Assembly: GCF_012911935.1 (NCBI RefSeq)
Contig: NZ_JAAXLA010000049.1
Span: 1-50,873, forward strand
Length of the DNA stretch: 50,873 bases
Direction of reading: 5' to 3'
Origin: Pseudonocardia acidicola
Lineage (GTDB): Bacteria; Actinomycetota; Actinomycetes; Mycobacteriales; Pseudonocardiaceae
How positions within the stretch are numbered: the stretch's first letter is position 1; every line of letters starts with the position of its first letter. Shown here one piece after another: positions 1 through 8,045 of the stretch. The notes under the pieces were generated by a model. The model saw only the letters and a list, made by a program, of their open reading frames with translations, did not search any database and was not told the origin of the DNA. The position numbers and the translations under genes are program-made.

Positions 1-1
1 C

Positions 2-94
2 ACCGCCCTGGACAGCTGGGTGCACGACTACAACACTCGACGCGCCCACTCCGCCCTCGGCGGCCGGCCCCCGGCCACCCGACTCGCCGCATGA
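2..94 (+). pseudogene. IS481-type transposase, C-terminal end only (runs off the window)
   Basis: The reading frame entering from the left edge encodes about 30 residues ending in TRRAHSALGGRPPATRL and a TGA. The HSALGGRPP ending is typical of the C-terminus of IS481/IS3-type DDE transposases. Only the tail is in the window, so I cannot tell whether the gene is intact. The following 28 bases up to the next gene may be the terminal part of the element. It supports a view of the first 3 kb as IS-scarred. Confidence 0.75.
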
Positions 95-122
95 CCGTCA
101 ACAAGGTGCCGGGTCACTACAC

Positions 123-1661
123 CTAGACCGAGGTGCCCGTCGCCGCGAAGGGCTGAGTGCCGCGCCGCTTGAGTCCGATGTGGCGGTAGCGCTGCAGGCG
201 GCGCGCCGTGCGCTGCGTCGGGTCCTCGGTCGTCAGTTCTGCCAGCTCGCGCTGCAGCGTCCGGCCCACCCGCTGGCAGAACTCCACCGGCTCGTCTGCA
301 GCGTCGCAGCGCTCCCCGATGACCACGTCGACGATCCCGGCCGCGGCGAGATCCATCGAGCGGACGCCCTGCACCGCGGCCATCTCCCGGGCGTGGGTGA
401 CGTCGCGGTGCACGATCGCGCTGGCCCCCTCCGGCGGGAGCGGTGAGAGCCAGCCGTGCTGCGCCGCGAGCACCCGGTCTGCGGGCACCAGAGCGAGCGC
501 TGCACCACCGGCCCCTTCGCCGAGCAGCAGCGACACCGTCGGCGCCCGGAGAGTGACCAGCTCGGCCAGGCAGCGCGCAATCTCCCCCGCCAGCCCGCCC
601 TCCTCCGCCTGCTGGGACAACGCGGCGCCGGCCGTGTCGATGACGGTGACCAGCGGCAGCGCAAGCTCGGAGGCCAGACGGATGCCGCGGCGGGCCACGC
701 GGAGCGCCTCGGGCCCCAGCGGATGCTCGACGCTCTGTCCCTGCCGGTCCTGGCCGAGCAGCACACACGGCGCATCGCCGAAGCGGGCCAGTGCCAGCAC
801 CACCCCCGGGTCGACCTCGCCTTGGCCGGTGCCGGCGAGCGGGACTACGTCGGTGGCCGCGGTCTGCAGGAGTTGTCGCACGCCCGGCCGCCCAGTGCGG
901 CGGGAGGCCAGCACCGAGTCCCACGCCGGCACGTCGCGTACAGCGACACTTTCCGGCTCCGGGCTCGGCGCGGCGGCCGGAAGGTGCGAGCGGGCGGTCA
1001 TAACGGTGAGCGCCCGTCCAGCGATCTCGGCCAATTGCTCCGGGGGGACGACCGCGTCGACGATGCCGTGAGCGTGCAGGTTCTCCGCGGATTGCACACC
1101 TTCGGGGAAGGGAGCGCCATGTAGGGCCGCGTACACCCGGGGCCCGAGAAACCCGATGAGCGCTCGCGGCTCCGCTAGGGTGAGGTGGCCGAGCGAGCCC
1201 CAGGAGGCGAGCACGCCGCCCGTGGTGGGGTTGCGGAGATAGACCAGGTAGGGCAGAAGCGCGGCCTTGTGCGCGGCGAGGGCCGCGGCGATCTTCACCA
1301 TCTGCAGGAAGGCCACAGTCCCCTCTTGCATGCGGGTCCCCCCCGACGCCGGTGCAGCCAGTATCGGAAGTCTCTCGCGGGTGGCCCGCTCGACCGCCTG
1401 CACCAGGCGTTCGCCGGCGGCCACCCCGATGGACCCGGCCAGAAAGCCGAACTCGCAGGCCAGCACGGCGACCCGCCGGCCGCGCAGCCGCCCCTCGCCG
1501 GTGAGCACAGCCTCGTCCATCCCGGTTCTCTGCTGAGCATGCCGCAGCTCTGCGGCGTACGCCGAACTCGGGCAGATATCCACCGGAGGGGTGTCCCACG
1601 AGGAAAACGTGCCACCGTCCAGCACCTGCTCCAGCAGCGTGCTCGCGCTCACCCGGCTCAT
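123..1661 (-). CDS. Fused acetyl/propionyl-CoA carboxylase carboxyltransferase (AccD-AccA-like)
   Basis: A 512-residue protein with two carboxyltransferase (crotonase-fold) halves. The N-terminal half is AccD-like (GSIGVAAGERL near 95, ASGGTRMQEG near 120, NPTTGGVLAS near 155). The C-terminal half is AccA-like (VTVIDTAGA near 340, GEGAGGAALAL near 385). Known family role: transfer of carboxyl from carboxybiotin to an acyl-CoA. No zinc-ribbon cysteines precede the AccD part, which is common in fused versions. The ATG at 1661 is chosen because it overlaps in ATGA fashion the stop of an upstream remnant frame and because the AccD-like alignment begins there; a longer frame to 1826 runs into the IS junction. 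No biotin carboxylase or BCCP gene is adjacent, so the acyl-CoA substrate is unknown. An IS21 remnant upstream probably removed its native promoter or partner. Confidence 0.85.
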   Translation of the reverse strand: MSRVSASTLLEQVLDGGTFSSWDTPPVDICPSSAYAAELRHAQQRTGMDEAVLTGEGRLRGRRVAVLACEFGFLAGSIGVAAGERLVQAVERATRERLPILAAPASGGTRMQEGTVAFLQMVKIAAALAAHKAALLPYLVYLRNPTTGGVLASWGSLGHLTLAEPRALIGFLGPRVYAALHGAPFPEGVQSAENLHAHGIVDAVVPPEQLAEIAGRALTVMTARSHLPAAAPSPEPESVAVRDVPAWDSVLASRRTGRPGVRQLLQTAATDVVPLAGTGQGEVDPGVVLALARFGDAPCVLLGQDRQGQSVEHPLGPEALRVARRGIRLASELALPLVTVIDTAGAALSQQAEEGGLAGEIARCLAELVTLRAPTVSLLLGEGAGGAALALVPADRVLAAQHGWLSPLPPEGASAIVHRDVTHAREMAAVQGVRSMDLAAAGIVDVVIGERCDAADEPVEFCQRVGRTLQRELAELTTEDPTQRTARRLQRYRHIGLKRRGTQPFAATGTSV

Positions 1662-1829
1662 CGGTCCGGTCCCTGCCCGAGCCAACGATGGATGGCGTCG
1701 CTGCGTAGCAGGCCCTGTCTTCGGTCGCCGAAAACCATCGCCCAACCGTAAACGACCACAGCGGCACGACGTTCGGCAACTTTTGCCCAAAAAGTGGGCG
1801 GATATTCGGTGAGCGGTGCAAGGCATGCA
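1658..1829 (-). pseudogene. 3' remnant of an unidentified gene coupled to the carboxyltransferase gene
   Basis: A minus-strand frame ending at a TGA that overlaps the carboxyltransferase ATG (ATGA) encodes a protein-like stretch (FWAKVAERRAAVVVYGWAM, then GDRRQG and IHRWLGQG). The coupling overlap suggests it is the true C-terminus of the preceding operon gene. To the right, the frame runs into the IS21-type transposase at about 1830, so the rest of the gene appears to be lost. I do not recognise the family. The boundary with the IS is approximate. Confidence 0.45.
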
Positions 1830-3069
1830 CTAAAGGTCACGCAAGGCATAGGCGGAGACTTCGTCGGGCAGGTCGGCCGGGTCGGTGCGCCGGCGTCCGC
1901 GTTCTTGGCGGGAATGGACCTTGAGCAGCTGGCCGCGGTGGTAGAGCTTGACCGTGGTCGCATCCGCGCGGGCGGTGATCCGCTGGCCGATCAGCTCACC
2001 GGGCACCGAGTAGAGCCCACGGGCCACCTCGACATGCCGGTCCCGGGCGACCTTGGGCCGGGTGAACTGCGGGATCGCGAACAGCGCACTCGGCGCCGGG
2101 CCCAACAGCGGGGCCTCCTCGGCGGCGAACACCTCACCCGGGCGCGCCCGGGTCCGGCCATGGACCCTGGTGCCGGCCACATGGGTGCACCAGTGCGCGG
2201 CGCGGGCCCGGCAGTCGGCCAGGTCGAGGAAATCCTCGCCGGCGAAGAAGTTGCCGCGCACGTACTGCACCGCGCGCTCGACACGCGGCTTGTCCTGCGG
2301 GTGGCGCACCCGGGTCGGGTCGATGGCGAAACCGCGGTCTTGGGCGTACTCGCGGAAGGCGTCGTTGAACCGCGGGTAGAGCGCATCCGCGCGGTCCACC
2401 ACCGGGGCCAGGTTGTCCGGGATCGCCACGGCGAACACGCCGCCGAAAAACGCCCATGCGGCGTCGAACCCGGCGATCACCTCGTCCTGGGTCTGGCGGT
2501 GGGTGGGGAAGACGAACAGGTGCCGCGAGTAGACGGCGGTGAAGATCAACGCGTGGGTCACCCGACGGGTGCCGCGGGCCGGGTCCGGGATCAGCCCCAG
2601 CCGGCCGAAGTCGACCTGCACCTCCACCCCCGGGTCACCGTCGACCACCGGGACGGTGGCGCGGCGGCGGCCGAACCCGAGCTCGGCCACGGCGAAGCGG
2701 TGCAGCGTGCGATACGGCACCACCACCCCGTGCCGCTCCAGCAGCACATGCACCTTGACCAGGGTCAATCCCTGCTTGAGCCAGCCCTCGATCCGGTCCC
2801 GCTCACCAGCGATCCTCCCCCAAGAGGGCGCCGGTGCCGCGCGGGCGGGCCGGGCGCACCGCGGCCACCACCGCCCCGAGCAGCTCGTCGGAGAGCTGCG
2901 CGGGGCCGTCGTCGCGGTCCAGCCCGGCCGCTTTGCCCGCTTCGACATAGCGGCGGACGGTTTTGCGGTCCACCCCGGCCAGCGTCGTCACTTCCCGCAG
3001 CGACCGGCCGTCCAGCCACAGCCGCAGGATCTCCTTCACCTCGATCACCGACACCTCCCGGTAGCTCAT
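1830..3069 (-). pseudogene. istA: IS21-family transposase IstA, frameshifted and C-terminally truncated
   Basis: The N-terminal part (2803-3081 frame) carries the helix-turn-helix region (EILRLWLDGRSLREV, VDRKTVRRYVEAG). The rest continues in another frame with the DDE integrase core: VQVDFGRLG, then IPDNLAPVV, then KPRVERAVQYV, so all three catalytic acids are present. The frames switch at about 2810-2825, next to a run of five C (2817-2821), a typical indel site; a sequencing error is possible. The C-terminus stops abruptly after SAYALRDL, where IS21 transposases normally continue for about 60-100 residues. No istB ATPase gene follows. The product is probably non-functional. ATG 3069 is used; GTG 3081 is an alternative. 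Confidence 0.85.
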
Positions 3070-3120
3070 GCGGACGACCACAGCGGCCGCACGACCAACC
3101 GGCGGGAGCCACGCCAGGGT

Positions 3121-3194
3121 GGTCCCATCACTGGCAAACAGGTGGTCCCATGCTCATGGCAAAAACCGGCTCAGCCGGTCCCATGCTCGTGGCA
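3121..3194. repeat. Three direct terminal repeats of the IS21-type element
   Basis: ggtcccatcactggca (3121-3136), ggtcccatgctcatggca (3144-3161) and ggtcccatgctcgtggca (3177-3194) repeat in the same orientation just outside the istA start. IS21 elements are known to carry multiple short repeats at their ends that bind transposase. Confidence 0.75.
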
Positions 3195-3370
3195 GACGAC
3201 AGCCAGGATCGACTCGGCGCCGTCCGGGTCTTCCCACGGGCCCGGGAAGGCCAGCGTCAGACGCTCGCCGAGACCGTGCCGAGCGGCTCACCGCGATCGA
3301 CGGACAGCGCAGCGCGGCGAGCAACTATCCTTCCCGGTGGGCCGCCGACCATGGCGCGATCTGCCGGCGG
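3195..3370. other. Intergenic stretch, possible cut-off gene remnant
   Basis: No convincing gene. On the minus strand a short open stretch reads GERLTLAFPGPWEDPDGAES and runs into the IS repeat, so it may be the remains of a gene interrupted by the IS. I cannot assign a family. The IclR gene's Shine-Dalgarno begins immediately after. Confidence 0.3.
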
Positions 3371-3384
3371 GGAGGGAGGCACCG

Positions 3385-4134
3385 GTGCCGTCACTTGATC
3401 GACTGATCATGATCCTCGACGCCGTCAGCGCCAGCCCGCATCCGGCCAGCGCGGCGGAGGTCGCCGAGACGACGGGCTTGTCGATCTCGACCGTTTCCCG
3501 GTTGATGATCGAGTTCGCCGAGGCGGGCCTGCTGCACCGCAGCGAGCGCGACCGCCGCTACACGCTCGGGCCGAAGATCTATGCGCTCTCCCGGGCCGCG
3601 GAGTCCGGTCTCGATCTCGAGTCGATCGGCAGGCCACTGCTCGAACGGTTGCGTGACACCTTCGGCGAGACGGTCTCGATGCACGTCCTGCGCGGGCGGC
3701 AGCGGGTCTGTGTCGTGGAGGTGCCGAGCCCGCAGCCGCTTCGCCGCGTCATCCCCGTGGGCACCGCGGAGCCGGTGGCGGGGAGCGCCACCGGCGCCGT
3801 GCTGCTCGCCGACACCCCGGCCGAGGAGCTCGCCGACCTGCTCGAGGATCTCCCCGCAGAGCGTCGGGACTGGTTCCGGGATCTCGTGGGTCAGGCGAGC
3901 CGCAACGGCTGGGTGATCGCCGAGTCCGGATGGATACCCGACCTGACCGGCGTCTCGGCGCCGATCCTCGTCGGCAAGAAGGTGCGCGCCGCCGTGTCCA
4001 TCTCCGGGCCCAGCTCGCGCTTCGACCGGATCCGGGCCGAGGCGTGCGTCGAGGCCCTCGTGCAGGTCACCACCGAGATCACAGCTCGGGTTGACGGCTC
4101 CACCCCGGCGCCCGGCGCCCTGTCGGGACAGTAG
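3385..4134 (+). CDS. IclR-family transcriptional regulator
   Basis: 249 residues. An N-terminal winged HTH (VPSLDRLIMILDAVS, then ASAAEVAETTGLSISTVSRL at about 20-39) is followed by the IclR effector domain (GPKIYALSRAA; FGETVSMHVLRG; VAGSATGAVLLAD; RNGWVIAESGW; SAPILVGKKVRAAVSISGP). GTG 3385 is preceded by a strong Shine-Dalgarno, ggagggagg, 5 bases upstream; longer upstream frames lack family similarity. It lies directly upstream of, and co-directional with, a nine-gene catabolic operon. By analogy with other IclR proteins it probably controls that operon in response to a pathway intermediate; the effector is unknown. Confidence 0.93.
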   Translation: MPSLDRLIMILDAVSASPHPASAAEVAETTGLSISTVSRLMIEFAEAGLLHRSERDRRYTLGPKIYALSRAAESGLDLESIGRPLLERLRDTFGETVSMHVLRGRQRVCVVEVPSPQPLRRVIPVGTAEPVAGSATGAVLLADTPAEELADLLEDLPAERRDWFRDLVGQASRNGWVIAESGWIPDLTGVSAPILVGKKVRAAVSISGPSSRFDRIRAEACVEALVQVTTEITARVDGSTPAPGALSGQ

Positions 4135-4210
4135 GACTCGACACCCGGCCGGAACGCTCCGCCGCGCTCCCCCACCGCCACGGTGCCCGATTCGACGGGG
4201 ACACCGTCTC

Positions 4211-4292
4211 TTGACGACCCCATCGCCGAGCTGGCATCGTACTCATTGGTTGAGAGTTACTCCCAATTTTTGAGAGTTCGGAGGCCGGGACG
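4211..4292 (+). promoter_or_regulatory. Candidate operator/promoter of the catabolic operon
   Basis: Two copies of ttgagagtt (4250-4258 and 4270-4278) lie 20 bp apart, about two helical turns, just upstream of the first operon gene. An attgg/ccaat inverted pair (4245-4249, 4263-4267) is interleaved. A ttgacg box (4211-4216) could be a -35 element; the -10 is not clear. The region is noticeably AT-richer than its surroundings. A binding site for the adjacent IclR is an inference. The Shine-Dalgarno (ggagg, 4280-4284) overlaps its right edge. Confidence 0.45.
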
Positions 4293-5516
4293 ATGGCGTC
4301 GGCGTTGGACGGGATCCGCATCCTCGAGATGGGGCACGCCGTAGCCGGCCCCTTCGCCGCCAGTCTGCTGGCCGACTTCGGGGCCGAGGTCATCAAGGTC
4401 GAGCAGCCCGGCGTCGGCGACAGCCTGCGCCGCATGGGTCCCCGGATCGACGGAAACAGCATCTGGTGGTCGGTCGGCGGCCGCAACAAGCACTCCGTGA
4501 CCATCGACTTCAAGGCGCCCGCCGGCCGGGAACTGGTCCTGCGGCTCGTCGGGAGCTGCGACGCCGTGGTCGAGAACTACCGGCCCGGCGTGCTGGAGCG
4601 GGCGCGCCTGGGCTGGGAGGAGCTGAGCGCGGTCAACCCGCGGCTGGTCATGCTGCGCGTCTCCGGGTTCGGGCAGACCGGCCCGTACAGCGCGCGGGGC
4701 GGGTTCGGGAAGATCGCGGAGGCGTTCAGCGGGGCGACCGAGCTGACCGGGAACCGCGGCCAGGCCCCGTTGCACCCCGGCTACTCGCTCGCCGACGCCA
4801 CGAGCGGACTGATGGGCGCCTACGGCCTGATGCTCGCCCTGTTCGAACGCGAACGCAGCGGCGAAGGCCAGGTCATCGACCTCGCCCTGTATGAGCCGCT
4901 GCTGCGGATGATCGAATGGCAGCTGCCGTTCGCCGAGACCCAGGGCCACGAACCCTCCCGCAACGGCAACCAGTTCCCGTTCAACGAAGCGTTCATCACC
5001 GACATCTGCGCCACCGGCGACGGCGGCAGTGTCGTCGTCTCCGCCGCGACCTCCACGTCGATCGCGTCCCTGCAGGCCCTGCTCGTGACCGCCGGCCAGC
5101 TCCCCGCCACCGAGACCTCGAGTACGGCGACCGTGTTCGCGCTGCGCCGCTGGTGCGCCGAGCGCGACCAGGCCACCGCGACCAAGGAGCTGCAGGCCAA
5201 CAACGTCGTCGCCGGCGGCGTCAACACGGCCTCCCAGATCATCGCCGACGAGCACGTCCAGGCCAGGGGCAGCGTGGTGCGCGTCCCCACCACACGGGGC
5301 GACCGGTCGATGCCCGCCGCGCTGCCGATGTTGTCCCGCACCCCCGGCGCGGTGCGCTGGCCGGGACCCGAGCTCGGCGAGCACACCGACGACGTCCTGG
5401 CCAGGTGTCTCGACCTGACCGTCGCCCAACTCGCGCAGCTGCGCGACGACGGCGTCACCCAGCAACTGACGGCACGTTCCCACCAACACCCCCCAACGAC
5501 GCGGAGGACGACGTGA
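4293..5516 (+). CDS. CaiB/BaiF family (class III) CoA-transferase
   Basis: 407 residues with the full family layout: N-terminal LDGIRILEMGHAVAGPFAA, FGAEVIKVEQPG near 35, NKHSVTIDFKAPAGRELV near 65, and YRPGVLERARLGWEEL near 100. The catalytic aspartate sits in SLADATSGLMGAYGLM near 165-180, equivalent to the Asp that forms the acyl anhydride in formyl-CoA transferase. Known role: moving CoA between carboxylic acids. First gene of the operon, with Shine-Dalgarno ggagg 9 bases before ATG 4293. Its stop overlaps the next gene's GTG (GTGA). The donor and acceptor acids cannot be read from sequence. Confidence 0.92.
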   Translation: MASALDGIRILEMGHAVAGPFAASLLADFGAEVIKVEQPGVGDSLRRMGPRIDGNSIWWSVGGRNKHSVTIDFKAPAGRELVLRLVGSCDAVVENYRPGVLERARLGWEELSAVNPRLVMLRVSGFGQTGPYSARGGFGKIAEAFSGATELTGNRGQAPLHPGYSLADATSGLMGAYGLMLALFERERSGEGQVIDLALYEPLLRMIEWQLPFAETQGHEPSRNGNQFPFNEAFITDICATGDGGSVVVSAATSTSIASLQALLVTAGQLPATETSSTATVFALRRWCAERDQATATKELQANNVVAGGVNTASQIIADEHVQARGSVVRVPTTRGDRSMPAALPMLSRTPGAVRWPGPELGEHTDDVLARCLDLTVAQLAQLRDDGVTQQLTARSHQHPPTTRRTT

Positions 5517-6130
5517 ACCCCTACTACGAGGCCTGTGTGCAGTGGTACGAGAGCATCGCACGTGAGGGGCGGGAGAACCCCAGCGCGCATCGCCGCAAGA
5601 TCTGCCAGAACTACCTCGAACACGCCGCGCTGGAGTACACCGACCGCTGGCCGGAGATCTTCACCCCGGAGCGGACGATCGAGCACCCCGTCTACAAGGT
5701 CAAGTGGGGCACCCCCGAGACGGTCGTGTTCGACGGCCTCGACGCCGTCAAGGGCTTCTACACCGGCCTCAAGGACGGCGGTGTGCTCACCAACCAGGAC
5801 GAGCTGCTGTCCGTGGCCGACTGGGGCTTCTCGTCGTTCCTGAAGATCAACCTCTTCCGCACCGGTGCCCAGCTGCAGGCCGAGGGCGTGGAGGTCGACG
5901 ATCCCGACGCCCACTACGTCGTCCAGACCCCGTGCGCGATGTACTGGCTCTACGACTCCGACGCCCGCCTGATCGGCGAGAACGTCTACGAGATGGAAGC
6001 CGGCAAGGTGATCAAGCTCAAGCCGGAGGAGGTCATCACCTCCGACGACCTGTGGCAGCTGGTCAAGCCCTACCTGCCACACGGCCGCGAGGTCGGTACC
6101 AGCGACGCGTTCCGCGCCGTCACGACCTGA
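5513..6130 (+). CDS. SnoaL-like/nuclear-transport-factor-2-fold protein
   Basis: 205 residues. GTG 5513 overlaps the CoA-transferase stop by GTGA and has gcggagga at 5501-5508. Features include FDGLDAVKGFYTGLKDGG, DWGFSSFLKINLFRTG and a C-terminal half rich in beta-strand-like segments (YVVQTPCAMYWLYDSDARL, GENVYEMEAGKVIKL). This fits the SnoaL/limonene-epoxide-hydrolase-like NTF2 fold, whose members catalyse isomerisation, cyclisation or hydration or serve as accessory proteins. I see no family-specific catalytic signature. Translational coupling to the CoA-transferase suggests a role in the same pathway. The fold call is moderately sure; the reaction is unknown. Confidence 0.65.
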   Translation: MNPYYEACVQWYESIAREGRENPSAHRRKICQNYLEHAALEYTDRWPEIFTPERTIEHPVYKVKWGTPETVVFDGLDAVKGFYTGLKDGGVLTNQDELLSVADWGFSSFLKINLFRTGAQLQAEGVEVDDPDAHYVVQTPCAMYWLYDSDARLIGENVYEMEAGKVIKLKPEEVITSDDLWQLVKPYLPHGREVGTSDAFRAVTT

Positions 6131-6140
6131 CCCGACGGCC

Positions 6141-6178
6141 GGCCGTGGGGACCTGGTCGAGCACAGGTCCCCACGGCC
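6141..6178 (+). terminator. Strong hairpin inside the catabolic operon
   Basis: A perfect 15-bp inverted repeat (6141-6155 and 6164-6178) with an 8-base loop lies 10 bases after the SnoaL-like gene stop. There is no T-tract, so it may be a Rho-assisted terminator, a partial terminator or an mRNA processing/stability element separating the first two genes from the next seven. Confidence 0.7.
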
Positions 6179-6230
6179 TCGGGACCGTCGGTCCGCTCGA
6201 TCACAACAGAAAGAAAGGGCGACATCTCGG

Positions 6231-6842
6231 ATGGTGCTGCCACACCGTGACAACCCTCGTGTCGAGCCGGTCGAGAATCCCGGGCCGGAGGCGGCCGAGC
6301 TGTTGCGCCACACCCTGGCCGATCCGGAGGGCGCGCCGCTGGCGATCTTCCGGACCATGGCCCACCACCCGCCGCTGCTGAAGCGCTGGAACGTCATCGC
6401 CGGGTTCTTCCGCACCCGCGGCGTGCTGCCCGCCCGGACACGCGAGATCGTCGTGCTGCGCACCGCGTGGCGGATCAACAGCCGGTACGAATGGGGACAA
6501 CACGTCCTGATCGCGCGCGAAGCGGGCCTGACGGAGCCGGAGATCGCACGGCTCGCCCGACCCGAGCCGTTCGCACCGGACAGCGACGACGCCGACGCGC
6601 TGCTGGTCCGGTTCGTCGACGAGCTCGTCGACTTCACCGACGTCACCGACCCGACCTGGGACGCCCTCAGCGCCCGCCACACGGTGGAGGAGACCTTCGA
6701 GCTGGTGATGCTCGTGGGGCTCTACCGCATGGCCGGGGGCTTCCTCAACGTGACCGGCGTGCAGCCGGAGCCGTATCTGCCCACCTGGCCCGACGACGCG
6801 TCGGCGTCGGCGGCGCTCTCGACCACGGGAGATCACGCATGA
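6231..6842 (+). CDS. Carboxymuconolactone decarboxylase (AhpD-like) family protein
   Basis: 203 residues with a typical CMD-fold core: FRTMAHHPPLLKRWNVIAGFF, RTREIVVLRTAWRINSRYEW, GQHVLIAREAGLTEPEI, and LVRFVDELVDFTDVTDPTW. The E-W-x-x-H motif is kept (YEWGQH). The CxxC redox pair of AhpD is absent, so it is unlikely to be a peroxidase-type AhpD. Many such cysteine-free CMD proteins sit in catabolic operons with unknown reactions. ATG 6231 is preceded by aagaaagg (Shine-Dalgarno, somewhat distant). The stop overlaps the thiolase start by ATGA. Confidence 0.85.
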   Translation: MVLPHRDNPRVEPVENPGPEAAELLRHTLADPEGAPLAIFRTMAHHPPLLKRWNVIAGFFRTRGVLPARTREIVVLRTAWRINSRYEWGQHVLIAREAGLTEPEIARLARPEPFAPDSDDADALLVRFVDELVDFTDVTDPTWDALSARHTVEETFELVMLVGLYRMAGGFLNVTGVQPEPYLPTWPDDASASAALSTTGDHA

Positions 6843-8008
6843 GCACTCCTCTGCTCCGCGACGTGCACGTCGCCGGTGTCGCCACGACGCGCTTCGGCAA
6901 GCACCTCGACCGGTCGCTCGGCTCGCTCAGCCACGAGGCGCTGGCCGCGGCGTTGAAGGACGCGGGCGTCGACGCCGGCGACGTCGAGCAGGCCGTGTTC
7001 TCCAACGCGGCCGCCGGCGTGCTCTCGGGCCAGGAGATGATCCGCGGCCAGGTCGCGCTCAAGGACACCGGGCTGGCCGGCGTGCCGATCGTCAACACCG
7101 AGAACGCGTGCGCCTCCGGCAGCTCCGCCGTGCAGTTGGCGTGGCTCGCGGTCGCGTCGGGGCTGGTCGACGTCGCCGTGGCCGTCGGGGCGGAGAAGCT
7201 GTTCCACCCCGACAAGGCCCGCTCGTTCGCCGCCATCGAGTCCGGCACCGACCTCTCGCTGACCCACGACGGCGAGTCCGTGAGCGGCGGGTCGGTGATG
7301 ATGGGCGCCTACGCCGCCGAGGCGCGTGCCTACGCCGCCGCGCACGGCGAGATCACCGGGGCGCTGGCCGCGATCGCGGTCAAGAACCGCAGCTTCGCCG
7401 CCGCCAATCCCGACGCCCAGTTCCGCGAGCCCATCACCGCCGAGCAGGTCGCGGCCAGCCGGCCGGTGGCCGACCCGCTGCGGCTGCTGACCTGCTCGCC
7501 GCTCACCGACGGTGCAGCGGCGGTCGTGCTGACGGCCGGGGGAAACGACCGGCCGGGTGGAGTGCGGATCGCGGCGACGACCATGGCGAGCTATCGCGCC
7601 GGGGCATCCGTCGTCGCCACTGCGACCGCGCGCGCCTACGAGCGGACCGGGCTCGGCGTGCACGACATCGACGTCTTCCAGCTGCACGACGCCTGCGCGT
7701 TCGCCGAGCTGCTGCAGTACGAACAGATCGGCATCGCCGAGCCCGGCCGCGCCGTCGACGCCGTGCGCGACGGGCAAACCGGTCCCGGCGGCCCGAGCCC
7801 GGTCAACACCGACGGCGGTCTGCTCAGCCGGGGACACGCGCTCGGCGCCACGGGGATCGCGCAGATCGTCGAGCTGACCCGGCAGCTGCGCGGGAACGCC
7901 GACGGCCGCCAGGTCGTCGGCGCCCGCCACGCCATGGCGGTGAACGCCGGAGGGTGGATGGGCGAGGACTACGCCACCTGCGTGACCACCGTCCTCAGCC
8001 GCGACTGA
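6839..8008 (+). CDS. Thiolase-fold (SCP2/Ltp-like) acyl-CoA acyltransferase or aldolase
   Basis: 389 residues. The N-terminal nucleophile loop is present (NTENACASGSSAV, Cys near 88), as are GAEKLFHPDK, an HDAC motif near 282 and GHALGATG near 337. At the C-terminus, where degradative thiolases have a second catalytic Cys (C-x-G), the sequence is AMAVNAGGWMG, so that Cys is replaced. This matches the SCP2-thiolase/lipid-transfer-protein branch, some of whose members are retro-aldolases working with a DUF35 partner; no DUF35 gene is seen here. ATG 6839 overlaps the previous stop. Likely role: C-C bond cleavage of a CoA-bound intermediate. Confidence 0.85.
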   Translation: MSTPLLRDVHVAGVATTRFGKHLDRSLGSLSHEALAAALKDAGVDAGDVEQAVFSNAAAGVLSGQEMIRGQVALKDTGLAGVPIVNTENACASGSSAVQLAWLAVASGLVDVAVAVGAEKLFHPDKARSFAAIESGTDLSLTHDGESVSGGSVMMGAYAAEARAYAAAHGEITGALAAIAVKNRSFAAANPDAQFREPITAEQVAASRPVADPLRLLTCSPLTDGAAAVVLTAGGNDRPGGVRIAATTMASYRAGASVVATATARAYERTGLGVHDIDVFQLHDACAFAELLQYEQIGIAEPGRAVDAVRDGQTGPGGPSPVNTDGGLLSRGHALGATGIAQIVELTRQLRGNADGRQVVGARHAMAVNAGGWMGEDYATCVTTVLSRD

Positions 8009-8045
8009 CCTGGTTCCACCACCTGATCGGGAGGGCGCTGCAACG

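Larger units (their letters stand above)
1830..3196 (-). mobile_element. Truncated IS21-family element
   Basis: It consists of the broken istA plus one end (about 3118-3196) that carries three copies of a terminal repeat. The other end, including istB and the opposite terminal repeats, is missing: no inverted copy of the ggtcccat repeat is visible between 1661 and 1830. It separates the carboxyltransferase gene from whatever lay upstream and lies beside the IclR gene. Confidence 0.75.

Noticed and set aside
28..1830. A 600-residue open frame on the minus strand overlapping the carboxyltransferase gene
   Set aside because: Its translation is Arg/Gly/Ala-rich with no family motif; the other frame has clear carboxyltransferase motifs, so this is a high-GC shadow.
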